From: Olavius sp. associated proteobacterium Delta 1
Lineage (GTDB): Bacteria > Desulfobacterota > Desulfobacteria > Desulfobacterales > JAFDCJ01
DNA: 64,000 nt
Reading direction: 5' to 3'
NCBI GenBank assembly: GCA_902749685.1
Contig: CACVKW010000605.1
Coordinates: 62,001-126,000 of the forward strand
Both the position numbers and the translations under genes were made by a program. Under the pieces are notes generated by a model, which saw only the letters and a list, made by a program, of their open reading frames with translations, was not told the origin of the DNA and ran no database searches. Positions 46,793 through 58,000 of the stretch are shown piece by piece. How positions within the stretch are numbered: position 1 is the first letter of the stretch; each line of letters opens with the position of its first letter.

Positions 46793-48079
46793 TCACTCCA
46801 ATAGGATTGAACCCCCTGACTTTTTTACAGGATGCTCAAAATCTTTTCGAAAATGCTGTAAAGCGCTCCCGATTGGCAAAACAGGGGATTGGCCCAGCGG
46901 GCACAATGATGTTTTTGCCATAAGCTCGGACTGCTCCAGCAATGCATCAATCTCGGAACTTTTGTTGGGCCCGCCAGCGAGAATTTTTTCCAATAGCATT
47001 AAAAGTTGTCGCGTACCTACCCGGCAGGGAACGCACTTGCCGCATGATTCGTGTCCCAAAAAACGTAAAATTGAATGCAGCATATCGACAATGGATCTAT
47101 CTTCCGCCATCACAATTATTGCTCCGGAGCCCATTACAAAGGCCTTTTCCTGCAGGGATTCAAAATCCATGCTTATACCCAAATAGGTTTGCGGTACGAA
47201 TGTTCCGGCAGCACCCCCGATCAGGGCGGCTTTAAACTTTTTGCCGTCCTTAATGCCTCCGGCCAGATTGTAAATGAGTTTTCTCAGCTTTAGACCCATT
47301 TCGACTTCGAAATTTCCCGGGTTGTTCACGTCACCGCTGATGGAGAATATTTTTGTCCCGGGTGACTTTTCCGTTCCGATATTTTTGTACCAATCGGCTC
47401 CATTCAGGATGATGTCAGGAATATGGCAAAGTGTTTCAACATTGTTGATCAAGGTGGGCATGCCGAATAGACCCTTTTCGGCCGGGTACGGCGGTTTAAT
47501 CCGCGGGTAGCCTCTTTTGCCCTCGATGGATTCGAGCAGGGTAAATTCTTCACCGCATAAATACGAACCGGCCCCCAGCTTGACTGCGATGTCCAGAGAA
47601 TAATTGGAGCCCAGAATATTGTCACCCAGGAATCCGTGTCCCGCTGCGTTTGCAAGGGCTTTGCGGATCATGTCTACGGATGTATGATATTCACCGCGAA
47701 TATAAATATAGCCTTTCTCAGCACCGACGGCATATGCCGCAATGATCAATCCTTCTATTAGCAGGTGCGGATCCTGCTCCATGATGATACGATCTTTAAA
47801 CGTGCCGGGCTCACCTTCATCTGCGTTGCATACGATATAGCGCATACATTCAAGCAGGATACAGGAAGCTTCACTGGTAAATTTTTTTTTCATTCCCGTT
47901 GAAAACCCGGCCCCGCCTCTGCCCCGCAACCCGGATTGAATCAATTCGTAAACGATCTTTTCCGGAGGCATCTGCAATGCCTTTATCAAGGCGTTATAGC
48001 CGCCCGCGGCAATGTAATCCTCTATATTTTCGGGACTGATTCGACCCGCGTTTTTCAATGCGATTCGGTATTCAAACAT
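46793..48079 (-). CDS. NuoF-like flavoprotein subunit of formate dehydrogenase
   Basis: 428 aa. The FMN/NADH-binding part has RGRGGAGFSTGMKK (52-65), NADEGEPGTFKDR and GAGSYLCGEE. An SLBB-type region follows. The C-terminal [4Fe-4S] ligands are ESCGKCVPCRVG (Cys346, 349, 352) and Cys393. It carries electrons between the iron-sulfur chain and NAD. No extra ferredoxin tail is fused, unlike hydrogenase-type HndC proteins. It starts 7 bp after the NuoE-like gene with good ribosome-binding sequence. The 165-170 bp gap to fdhA holds spacer text of the GGAATATTG type. Confidence 0.88.
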   Translation of the reverse strand: MFEYRIALKNAGRISPENIEDYIAAGGYNALIKALQMPPEKIVYELIQSGLRGRGGAGFSTGMKKKFTSEASCILLECMRYIVCNADEGEPGTFKDRIIMEQDPHLLIEGLIIAAYAVGAEKGYIYIRGEYHTSVDMIRKALANAAGHGFLGDNILGSNYSLDIAVKLGAGSYLCGEEFTLLESIEGKRGYPRIKPPYPAEKGLFGMPTLINNVETLCHIPDIILNGADWYKNIGTEKSPGTKIFSISGDVNNPGNFEVEMGLKLRKLIYNLAGGIKDGKKFKAALIGGAAGTFVPQTYLGISMDFESLQEKAFVMGSGAIIVMAEDRSIVDMLHSILRFLGHESCGKCVPCRVGTRQLLMLLEKILAGGPNKSSEIDALLEQSELMAKTSLCPLGQSPVLPIGSALQHFRKDFEHPVKKSGGSILLE

Positions 48080-48086
48080 GACCCTC

Positions 48087-48560
48087 TTATTCTCCCTGCC
48101 CCCTTATTTTGTCCTGATATTTTTGGAGAATGGTTTCAATTTTTTTGGCGGTCAAATTTCCATAGTACTGCTCATCGATTGACATGCCCGGGGCCGAATC
48201 ACATTGACCCAGACATTCCGATGTTTCAAGGGTGAACGCACCGTCTGCAGTCGTCGCGCCTGGATCGATGCCAAGATGGCAGCCAAGTTTCGACAGAATA
48301 GCATTCGATTCCGCCATCTGACAGACGGGCGAATTACATACTCTAATAATATGCCATCCCCGGGGCATTAAGCTGAACATGCTGTAATAGCTCACCACCC
48401 CGTAAATTGAGCTGTAAGGCACATTTAAATATGCGGCGATCATTGCCAGATCATTTTCTGACAGATAATGATGCGGGTTGCTGTTTTGAAATTCGTGCAG
48501 GATAAGCAGCACATTTTCGATTTCGGGTGGATATTTATGAAGAATATCTTCTTTTATCAT
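48087..48560 (-). CDS. NuoE-like [2Fe-2S] thioredoxin-fold subunit of formate dehydrogenase
   Basis: 158 aa from the ATG at 48560; longer in-frame extensions have no protein character. The family fold is visible as PPEIENVLLILHEFQ, LNVPYSSIYGVVSYYSMFSL, and the four ligands CNSPVC and CLGQCD. It passes electrons within an NADH-dehydrogenase-like module. It is first in the three-gene operon NuoE-NuoF-FdhA. No terminator lies between it and the NuoF-like gene. Confidence 0.87.
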   Translation of the reverse strand: MIKEDILHKYPPEIENVLLILHEFQNSNPHHYLSENDLAMIAAYLNVPYSSIYGVVSYYSMFSLMPRGWHIIRVCNSPVCQMAESNAILSKLGCHLGIDPGATTADGAFTLETSECLGQCDSAPGMSIDEQYYGNLTAKKIETILQKYQDKIRGQGE

Positions 48561-48762
48561 GGCCGGGTAATACCCTATGAGAAAGCAGGTGCATACGACT
48601 GAGAATTGATAAACAAAAAGCGATCTGGAGGCGGTCCAAATGAAAATGCCGGATTGATTCGCCGATCGTTGTAAAAATCGAGGATGCTGTGGCTGCAAGT
48701 CAAATATCAAATGCAGGCTCGACAGTCAAGGGTCGCTTTCCCTGGTTGTCGAAGAAAGATTT

Positions 48763-48794
48763 AAAAAAGGCAGCGTCATGGGTGACGCTGCCTT
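48763..48794 (-). terminator. Strong Rho-independent terminator after the acylase gene
   Basis: A perfect 12-bp stem AAGGCAGCGTCA (48767-48778) with TGACGCTGCCTT (48783-48794) encloses the loop TGGG. On the minus strand it is followed by six T. It closes the acylase transcript 56 bp after its stop and isolates it from the fdh operon. Confidence 0.92.
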
Positions 48795-48849
48795 AAATTT
48801 TAGATGCGGTCTTTGATAAAGCGGCGGGGATTTTTATCCGCCGTTTATT

Positions 48850-51621
48850 TTAACGTTTCCCACACTTGCCGAAAACAGGAAAATCCCTTGGTGCGAACGC
48901 ATCAAACTCCGGCGTCATGCTGAAAAAATGCTGGTCGAAAACGGGATCGTTAACTCCATCCCACAGAATTGTTCCCGATTCGCCGAGCGGGAACATGCTT
49001 TCGATGCGCACCGGCCCTCTTGGACCGACCTCCACGCAATGGGCGTAGGTTGACCGCTGTGAGAGCGGGGTTGCGTGCACCGGGCCGAGAATGTCGTGTA
49101 CGTACTCAATTTCGCCGCGTTCTTCAGTGCCCCAGGGGCGATCGTCCACGTCCAACTCGGCGAGGACGGTGTCCAGGGCTTGGACTATGATCTCATCGGG
49201 GGTCTGGGGCGCAGTCGAATCTGCCAGATTTTGAAACCAGTCATAATTGTTTACAATCCCCGAGGTGGATCCCGCCAGACCGTGAAGCAGAACATTGAAC
49301 AATAGCTGGGTCGGCTGGGTCGGCTGGGACAGCGTCGCCAATTCGTCGTCAAAGGTTAACCCGATTACCTCGCTGATCCAGGCTTCCATCAGAATCCAGC
49401 CATCGGCGACATCCCTCCCCCAGGCCCACTGCGACGGACCGCCGGCGACCCAGTGGCCGTCCCAGTCCGCCAAAAGGGCGAGCGCAGCCAGGCGTTTTTC
49501 AGTCGGATATGAGTTGACCGCAGCGCTAAAATCTTCGGCGACGAATTTCCACGGGATTCCGCCACCGCTCCATGAGTTTGTAGTCGCGATGTTCAGGGCC
49601 AGGTCTCTGATTTCCTCAAAAGTGAGATTATTATGGGAGGATAGGTAATCGTCGATTACATGGGCCCGGTGAAACGGCCCTAAGATCAGCCAGGTGGCGT
49701 TTTGACCTGAGTTGAAGTCCGGGCGGGACTTGTTGTTCCAGCCGCCGTAAAAACCCTGGCTGGTATTGCGATCCGTCGAACGGGGGATCAGGACGCTGGC
49801 ATCCCATTCCAGCGGGGCGCCCAGCAACCCCTGGGGCAGGCGCCATTCCCCCTCCGGCCGCAGCGGGTCGCGGCCGGCCATCCAGTAGGCAATATTTCCG
49901 TCCCGGTCCGCATAACAATAATGAATGGTGAAATTGACAAGTTCGATGGCTTCGCCGAACTCGTCCATGCTCTTGGCGCGCGCCAGGCCAAGCGAGCCCT
50001 TGACATAGTCAAACTCATATCCCCATTGCGAGTACTTCCAGGCGATGATGGGTCCGTCTTCAGCCGGGTTATGGGATTCGGGGATATAGGGCATGGGATT
50101 AATAATGGGACCGTGTACCGATCGGTAAACCGGCAGCGTCACGTCAGCCGAACCGGCGACCTTGATGGTCTCCAGCCGGTGCAGGTTCACGGCCGCCGGA
50201 TCTTCTATATAATAATCCACCGTGTGGTTGCACCCCACCTGCATGGACCAGGAGTGGTGAGGGGTACGCCCGATGATATTGACAAACGGAACACCGGCCA
50301 CATTCATACCGGAAACGTCCAGTCCTGCCGCCCTGACAGAGCCCTCGAGTACAATCGATGGAACCGGAAACCCCATTTGAGGACCCGAGTAAATCGTCGG
50401 ATTCCCCGATTCGGTCTTATCGCCGGATATGGTCCAGGCATAGCTTCCAAGTTTTACGTAGGCATTGATCTCTTTGAGGCGCTGCACCACATTTTCGCGA
50501 TTCGCGCTCATGGTTTCGGCGGCCTGGCTGAGGCCGGCAGCGAGATGATGACCGGTCCCGGCTGCCATGGGAGCCGCCCGCGCGGCACCCATCGTCAGCG
50601 CCATAGGTTGCGGCGCCATAGCTGAAACGCTCGAGGTCTCGGCGGGCGGTATATATGTTAAGGCTTCGGGGTCATTGACCCATCTCAGATCATCGAACAT
50701 GCCTTGAGCATCGGCGCTAAAGTTGTTCATGAGCCCCTGGTACAGCGCCGCGTTATCCACCTGGGTGGTGTCCAGTGCTTCCGAATCAAAAGACCGCTGG
50801 AGCAATGAGGCCCAGGCCAAAAGATCCAGTACGGTCCAGTCCGCGGGTTGAACATTGAGCGCTTTAAACTCGAAAGGCAAAAGTGCCGTATCGTTTCGAA
50901 CTTCGGCGATACGCCGGTTGAAGCCGGCCATATAGCCATTGATGACCGCCTGGGTTTCGGAATCCAGGGCATTAAAACCATCCTGCAATTCTTGATCGGA
51001 ATAACCGAGGGTGCGGAAATATATGTCCGTACCCAATAAATCGGGGCCTAAAATCTCCGCCAGCCGCCCGCGCGCCTGGCGTCTGTATGTCTCGGTCTGC
51101 CACAGTCGATCGGTTGCCACGGCATGGCCCATGGCCTCGGTTGCATCGTATAACCTGACATCGACCGAGAAAAATTTATAGTCGACATCCCGACGGCCTT
51201 TTTTGCCTTTGATAGTGGTTTTAAGAAAGTTACGGCCCTGGTGGAATTTGCAGCCGGGTTTGCTTGAGCCTTTAATGAACCAGACGCCTTTGTCATCGCG
51301 CGTCGTTTTCAGGCGCTCGGCGTAAACCTTCAAGCCATCCTCAGGTCCAACCAGTGCGCGCATTCCATTTTCTGCGGCTTTGAACTTATCGGTAATATTT
51401 TTAAAATTGAGCCAGGCTCTGAAAGATTCCGGTTTGGTGCCGTTTTCAAAGCGCACAAATATTTCCACCGGGTCGGCATAAAGCGTCTGTCGCTGCTCCG
51501 GTTTTTCGATGGTTACCAGATTCAACCCGGAAGGCCGCCCCCAAGAATAACCGCTTACCGGCAGCAACAAAATGAGAATTCCTACGACGATTGTAAGGCA
51601 CACCATTGACTTTTTTTGCAT
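48850..51621 (-). CDS. Penicillin-acylase-family Ntn hydrolase with N-terminal Ig-like domain
   Basis: 923 aa. A signal peptide (LTIVVGILILLLPVSGYSWG) points to export. Residues about 35-155 form a beta-rich extension ending FLKTTIKGKKGRRDVDYKFF, replacing the usual 'RDxxGVPHI' start. Then come the normal alpha-chain motif ATDRLWQTETYRRQARGRLA and a low-complexity Ala/Met-rich spacer (about 330-370). The autocleavage/nucleophile Ser393 is in KLGSYAWTISG, with SGPQMGFPVPS after it. The family cleaves amides (penicillins, N-acyl-homoserine lactones, acylated peptides) in the periplasm. A good ribosome-binding site (AAGGAG) precedes the ATG. It lies downstream of the PKS on the same strand but is separated from it by a terminator. 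Confidence 0.85.
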   Translation of the reverse strand: MQKKSMVCLTIVVGILILLLPVSGYSWGRPSGLNLVTIEKPEQRQTLYADPVEIFVRFENGTKPESFRAWLNFKNITDKFKAAENGMRALVGPEDGLKVYAERLKTTRDDKGVWFIKGSSKPGCKFHQGRNFLKTTIKGKKGRRDVDYKFFSVDVRLYDATEAMGHAVATDRLWQTETYRRQARGRLAEILGPDLLGTDIYFRTLGYSDQELQDGFNALDSETQAVINGYMAGFNRRIAEVRNDTALLPFEFKALNVQPADWTVLDLLAWASLLQRSFDSEALDTTQVDNAALYQGLMNNFSADAQGMFDDLRWVNDPEALTYIPPAETSSVSAMAPQPMALTMGAARAAPMAAGTGHHLAAGLSQAAETMSANRENVVQRLKEINAYVKLGSYAWTISGDKTESGNPTIYSGPQMGFPVPSIVLEGSVRAAGLDVSGMNVAGVPFVNIIGRTPHHSWSMQVGCNHTVDYYIEDPAAVNLHRLETIKVAGSADVTLPVYRSVHGPIINPMPYIPESHNPAEDGPIIAWKYSQWGYEFDYVKGSLGLARAKSMDEFGEAIELVNFTIHYCYADRDGNIAYWMAGRDPLRPEGEWRLPQGLLGAPLEWDASVLIPRSTDRNTSQGFYGGWNNKSRPDFNSGQNATWLILGPFHRAHVIDDYLSSHNNLTFEEIRDLALNIATTNSWSGGGIPWKFVAEDFSAAVNSYPTEKRLAALALLADWDGHWVAGGPSQWAWGRDVADGWILMEAWISEVIGLTFDDELATLSQPTQPTQLLFNVLLHGLAGSTSGIVNNYDWFQNLADSTAPQTPDEIIVQALDTVLAELDVDDRPWGTEERGEIEYVHDILGPVHATPLSQRSTYAHCVEVGPRGPVRIESMFPLGESGTILWDGVNDPVFDQHFFSMTPEFDAFAPRDFPVFGKCGKR

Positions 51622-52082
51622 GCTTTTCTCCTTTCATGGTTAAGGTGAGCGGTTTAATTTCAAAAACGCAAAACTCCATATTTACAATAATTCCTGTTTC
51701 TTCTATTACCGGCTGATGGCTATCCGACCTGCTTTGCAATATTCGCGACTCTAATTCGGCATGATACAAAAAAGCCTTCAATGGTAAATGGCTTACCGTT
51801 GAAGGCTTTAATTTGGTACCTTCTGGATCCTGTTTGTCATAGTCGCCCCTTGAGGTTACTTTAGGATGATGTAAGTTGCCCAATGCCTCGGAGGGAAGTT
51901 GAAAGCTAATTTTCGATCTCTCAAATTATTTTGTCAATATATATTTTGACAGAAGTAATTGGTACCGAGAATGAAGTCCGGGTAGTCAGCAGCGAGATTA
52001 GCTGAAAATTCAGCTAAATTGTGACATGACCGCCTCCTGTAGTTGGATGGCATGTAATCAACAGGCTAAATAAAAACTAAGT
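51622..52082. other. Intergenic region between PKS and acylase genes
   Basis: The region is 461 bp. Besides the terminator (51768-51809) it contains TGTCAA-N8-TTGACA (51932-51951) in an AT-rich stretch. On the minus strand this gives TTGACA with GAAAAT 17 bp further, a possible promoter, but it would lie upstream of the terminator. No gene is supported; a minus-strand frame that crosses into the acylase start lacks protein features. Confidence 0.5.
51768..51809 (-). terminator. Rho-independent terminator downstream of the PKS gene
   Basis: A 17-bp stem with one G-T pair is formed by AAAGCCTTCAATGGTAA (51771-51787) and TTACCGTTGAAGGCTTT (51793-51809), with a 5-base loop. On the minus strand it is followed by six T. 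It is placed between the PKS stop (52083) and the acylase start (51621), so the two genes are probably not one transcript. Confidence 0.88.
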
Positions 52083-55000
52083 CTAATTGGCGGCAGCAAC
52101 ATGCTGGAAGTCATTCAGGACCGCTTGGGGGAAGGGGGCCGGGATCGGATGACCTTGATCGTCCCGTTTTACCCAAACTGCAAGATGTTCACCGACGGCC
52201 AGTTTTATGAGGGTACCGTCCGGTTCACGGCGGAAATATTCGAAATAAAAGGTGGCACTGAATGTTTTCAAAACTTTCAAGGCCATGGTTACGACGATAC
52301 GGTCGAAGGGCATGGCTTCCCGCAAGTGATCGACACGACACTCCAGGCAGAGCAGTTCACCCTTTTCCCCGGTGCCCCGGAAATATTCGGGAATCAAATT
52401 AAAAAAATAGCGGTCCCGTGTTTGTCCCATCCAGGCGTAATAATTGGCAAAATAAATATTCCCAACCAAGTTGGCATTATCCAGTGAAGTTTCGATAAGT
52501 TGTTCGTGCAGCAACGGTTTAAATAATGGGCCTGAAGGAGCCCGAAATTGCTCCTCGTTATCTTCTGAATCCATAAGTTTAGCGAGGGATTCAGTCAAAG
52601 GTTCCGGTGAGTTGGGGGCATTGTTGCCGGGAAGCATATTTTTTAAAAACCGCCTATAATAGTTCGGATAGGGTTCTGGTTTGGCATCACCATTGGCCAA
52701 AATCCGAACCCAAGTAGTCTGAAGCTCACACCATGCCACCCGCTCGTAGCTTCCGTTATCCAACATCTTACGGAAGTCGTAAGTAAGTTCCATGGTGGAG
52801 TTCATCGGTCCGCCATTTCCAGATGCCCAAATGCGCGCCTCGATCCGATTCCCCGTATAAGCCTCACCCAGTATATGCACACGGCTGTAGTTGGTTACAC
52901 CCCCATATTTTCCAGTGGAAAATTGACGCGCCATCTTTCCGAGAACAGGCCATGCTGAGGTTTCACGGACCTCACCCATCCAGAAGATATAATTGGAAAA
53001 ATAAACGCTTCTGCTGAGTTGTGCGCTGGGTCTAAATGTGACAGGAATTTGCTGAACGAAAACGAGTTGATTCTGTGGTCCGCCATTTTGCAGAAGCTTA
53101 TATTCACCTTTATTAAACAAATCGCTATAGTCTTCATCCTCACTTGACCCGGATGATAATACTTGTGTATCTAAAGTTTGACAGTGCCCGACAACGACTG
53201 CTATAATTCGTTCTGGTCCCAATGTCAGTTTCAACGGCAAAGTGATAACTGAAATGGGGATGTCAGAAGTCGATTTTTGGAAAATGACTGCATCACCATC
53301 TATATGCGTCATTCGTAATGGATTTAGATTGTCGCCGTCAGCTTTACGTAAAGCCTCTCTAGCGGCCCACACTCTAATTCCAGCCCGATCCAAAGAGTCA
53401 TTTTTAGATTGAAGCGTATTGAGGATGTCGTCACCATCTCGCCCAAGAAGCGCTTTCCATTCCTTCCTGGAATGCTGAGCAACAAGAGCAATATCGCAGC
53501 CTTGTGGCCCTGTGCCGACCGTGCATATGCATAGGCGATCATCATGGGATAGCGAAATATCCATGTCTTTTTCTACCAATCCGTTTAAGACCGGTTTACC
53601 TGATTCAAGCCACTGGATATTGTAGTTATTTGGCGGATCGGGAATATCTTCGAGTGCCTGACGCGCGGCTTCTCGCATTATGGGAAGTTGCAGCGCGTGC
53701 CTTTTTTCTTTTGACAATGCGTGGAGTCCTGGAAGGTATTGTAATATAATCTTTGGTGCCTTAAATTTTAAGGTTTGGCATAGACGATTGAGCGTCTTGG
53801 AGACAAATTGATTATCCCGCTCGTTCGGCGAAACCAAGTCGCTGGCAGCAGGATGATCTTCATGATGCTTAAGAACCTGGAGGGTATATCCTTCAAGCTT
53901 TTCTCTGATCCGGCTGTTTTCGTCCACTGCTATGACAGTGTCCTCTATTCGCCGTTCTTCTGCGTGATCAAGCCTTGCGGTCGCCAAAATCGATGCCGGT
54001 ATCTCCGAATCAGCGGGATAAATATCAAGACTGCGGATGTGAACGGGCAAACAGGTTTTCTGAGGTACAAGCAGTTGTGCCGATTGAAGCAGCGAATCCC
54101 GCATAAAAGGATCACCCAATAATAAATTTGAATTCAAATCTTGCGGGAAAGCCAATTCTGATACCTTCGAGAGTCCCTCAGCTTTCGAGCTAAAGGTAAC
54201 CCGTTCTGCAATTTCTCCTTTGGCTGCAAGTTCCCATATACGTTCAATTCGCTGAAAACGTGAGCCCTGGAAAAGCAGGGTTGGGCGATAGAGATCCATT
54301 ATTGGTCGAATATTCAGCGGTTCATCGGGGATGTCGATTTTATAATTTGGCGGTTCATTCGTCAGGCCCAAAACAAACGTCGCCGAAAAGAAATCGGCTT
54401 TTACCCCGGTTTGGCGCTTGGTTATGCCGGATCGAACAACAAGCTTATCTGAATCGGATTTCTGCTCCTGAGCTTGCGCCCATATAACTATGTCTGCGCC
54501 CTCCTTCGGGTCCACGGTAATTGGGCGTTTCAGATTAATATCTTCGATCCGCACCCGGCTGAGATCGTATATCCCCGTGGCGTGTGCTGCAACCTGTGCC
54601 ATGGCTTCAAGCCCAAACACAGTCGGGAACAGGTAAGATCCATTGAAGACATGGTCTTTCAAGTAGGGATCCCGGTCCAGGTTCAAATGGGTCTGATAAA
54701 TGGATTCCACACCCGGAGTTACACTGAGAGGTTCTCCAAGATATCTGGCGTTCAGCTTAAACGGGAAAGGATCGAGGTACCAGGTATCCAATCCGCTCAG
54801 ACGTGCGGATACGATGACCTGCTGCACACCGGGATCATTCAAAAACAGGCGCACAAAACGCCGGACTCCTTCCTCGGTGGGGATGGCATCGACTCCCATT
54901 TGCTTCAGACGCTCCACACTGCCCAATCGTGCGCCCATACCTTCATCACGCCATATGCTGAAGGCTACTGCCAGAGACTGAGTTTCCGGATGGAGGGTCT

Positions 55001-58000
55001 CGAATTGACGCAGAATGACATCCAGTGACTCGTTGGAAAATCCGTACCAGGCGTTGCCTGCCATGCCGGTTACGCCGATAATGGAGCTGAGTCCCACAAA
55101 AAGTTTTGGCGGGTTGTCCTCTAAAACATACATGAGATTCAGGGCCCCCATGATCTTGGGGCGCACCTCTTGCAAGACCTCCGGCACCGAGACCTGGCCG
55201 GCCGGCCGGGGATGATTCAATCCGGCCCCGTGGATGACGCCACTGACAGGCCCGATTTCTTGTCTGATCCGATCGATCAGCGATGCCACCGAATCAAGAT
55301 CACAAACATCACAGCTGTAATATTCAGCAACCAGGCCCGCGGCGGCATATTTCTGCAAGGTTTCGGTGATCTGATTTGCCGCAGCTTCATCGGATAGATC
55401 TTTCGGGTAGGGTGATCGACCGACCAGAACCATGCGCGCCCCTGTGGCCCGGGCCACACCGAAAGCACAAGCTGCGGTAATTCCTTTGGCACCGCCGGTG
55501 ACGAGAATGACATCATCGTCGGACCAGGTCAAAGCGCGGGGTTTATAGGCAGTCGACTGAATCAGGCGGTGTCGTGGGACTCGCCGAGTCAATGTACGGT
55601 CAAATCCAACGGCGGCAAAAGCATCCGGCGTGTTTATTTCTTGGAGGGCTATTTCCGCTACCTGTTTTGCATCCAAAAATGGATAAAAATCCAAAACCCG
55701 CACGCGCAGGTCTTTTCGTTCCAGGTGCAGGCTCTTGGCCAGGGCGGTGGCACAGCAAGGGTTGAGATCAGATATCCGCGGCTGGGAACCAAAATAACCG
55801 CCGCCGAACTGGAGATAGGTAACCGTGGTTCGACGACGAGGCGCATCGGCTGCCGGTGGCGAAGGTGTCAAGCTGGCCAAATTCATGACAACACTTTCCA
55901 GGTAGGCTTCGTTGGTTTCAAAAGTACCCGGTGTGCGAGGCAGAATTGCAATGAGATGGCTGAAGGTAATGTCCGCAACAAGGGCCTTTTTTCTGGCGTC
56001 TGCAAAGCTTGCTATATTCACACGGGCACCACACTTTTTCAGGCCATCACGCAGAGGGAGATAAACATCGGTGTTGTCCGGCCCGCAGAGAATTAACACA
56101 TTCGCGCATTGCCAGTCATCTTCCCGGCGATTGTGCCAACCGTCAGGCAATGGGGGGATGGGTTCTTCAATCAGTTCGATTGCAAAGTCACGGACCCAGG
56201 TATCGAGTTCCAGCTTACCTAACAGCGACTGCGCCTGAGTCTGCTCTTTAATGAGCCGTTCCAGTATTTTTGCGATCTGCCCCAAGTTTTTTTCAAGCAA
56301 TGGTGCCGGATCGACATTCGTTTCGATATTCAGCGCAGCTGCTGAGCGGCGCAGGAGCATTTTCAGCATATCCAGATCCATGCCCAAATCACTCTCTGTC
56401 AATGCTTCAGCATCCAAAGATTCCCCGGAAAGACCGGTAAGATATCCGGCCTGTTCCATTACGGTATCTAACGGGTCGATATTCTCCAGCTTGGCTGCGG
56501 CCGGTGCGGTGCTGCTTTTAAGTTCTACCAATTTTTGATGGATCTGCGCCAGGGTGGCGTTTGCAAAATCCAGCGGTTCCAGTTGTCCTTCCTGTCCGAT
56601 TGCAATTAATGCCTTGGCGACAAGTTCGCCGGCTTTGATGGAATCCAGGTTGAGATCGTCCAGCAAACGCATGTTCAGATCGAGGCTGTCACGGGTAAAG
56701 CCGGAAATCTCCGTCACCAGTGAGAAGAGCAGGGATTTCAGGTCATCGTCGGTCGCCGCTCGCGGCGCGATGTCGGTGGTATCTGCCGCTAACTGTCGGC
56801 CTGGCCGTTGGATTTTTTCCCGCGGAGTTTCCTGATTCTCAGGCTCTTTTAATCCGCCCGGAGCAGCATACTCCAGGTCGGCCGCAATCACGCGGGCCAA
56901 AAAGGGGCCGCGAGTCTCCAGGTAAGCGGCCATCTTGTCCTGGGGTATTTGGGCTATATCCGCGAGCAGGCGGGCTGGAGATTTTACCGGGAGGCTGCAG
57001 GCCTTGTCGCCGGCTGGATCGGGCAAATCGAATTCCTGTTCACAGGGATTTTCAATGAATCGTAGCTCCGACGGAGGCTCAAACGGCCGCACCAGCCGTT
57101 TTTCGTACAGGACCTGCCAATTAATATTCACGCCCTGAATAAAGAGTCTGGCAAGCAGCAGGTTCAGGTCTGCATCCCTGGAAGGTACAGATTCGACCGG
57201 CATGCACGGCGGTCCTTCAGGTCCGGCGATATCATCTACCAAACCCGTCAGAACGCGGCCGGGTCCCACCTCAATGAACACATCACAAAGCGGGATCATA
57301 GACTCGATCATGGAGACAAAGTTTACCGGGGACAGCACCTGGCCGGCAAAGTGCTTACGTAAAGAGAGCCCGGGCCCAACTTCCTGGCCGTTAACACCGG
57401 AGAAAAGACAAATGTTAAGATTCGTTAAGGTTTCCGGCAGCGGTGATTCGATTTCCAACACCCTGGCAGCGCGTTCAGTTAGCTTTGAATGAAAGGCGTT
57501 GGAAACCGGTAGTCTTTGGAACTGAATATCATTCTGCGCGGCAATCGTAATGGCTTTCTCGATTGCAGATTGCTCACCGGATAACACCATCTGCCGGGGG
57601 CTGTTGATATTGGCCAACACTGCGTAGCCGTTGACCTGATTGAGGATCGCCTTCAGTCTGTCCTGCGAGCACATCAGACTGACCATGGCTCCGGGCTTGG
57701 CACTGGAATGCTTCATCGCCTGACCTCTGAGACCTGCAAAGCGAAGTAGATCGGCGATACTATAAGCGCCCGCTGTATAAAAGGCAGTCAGTTCTCCCAG
57801 GCTGTGTCCTCCCACGGCCACCGGGGTGATCCCCAGTTTATGCAGGAATTGCCACCACAGTGCAGAGCTCAAGCAGATCGCAGGTTGGGCGACCTCGGTC
57901 TCGGACAGTGCACGAAACCAATTCCTGTTTTCTTTCGAATCCTTGGCCCGCTCGGGGGTGCGGAAAATAAAGTCTTTGATGGGGCCAAGTTCCGTCTTCT

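Noticed and set aside
51446..51883. Minus-strand 145-codon frame overlapping the acylase start
   Set aside because: Runs over the signal-peptide region in another frame and through a terminator hairpin; no protein-like pattern.
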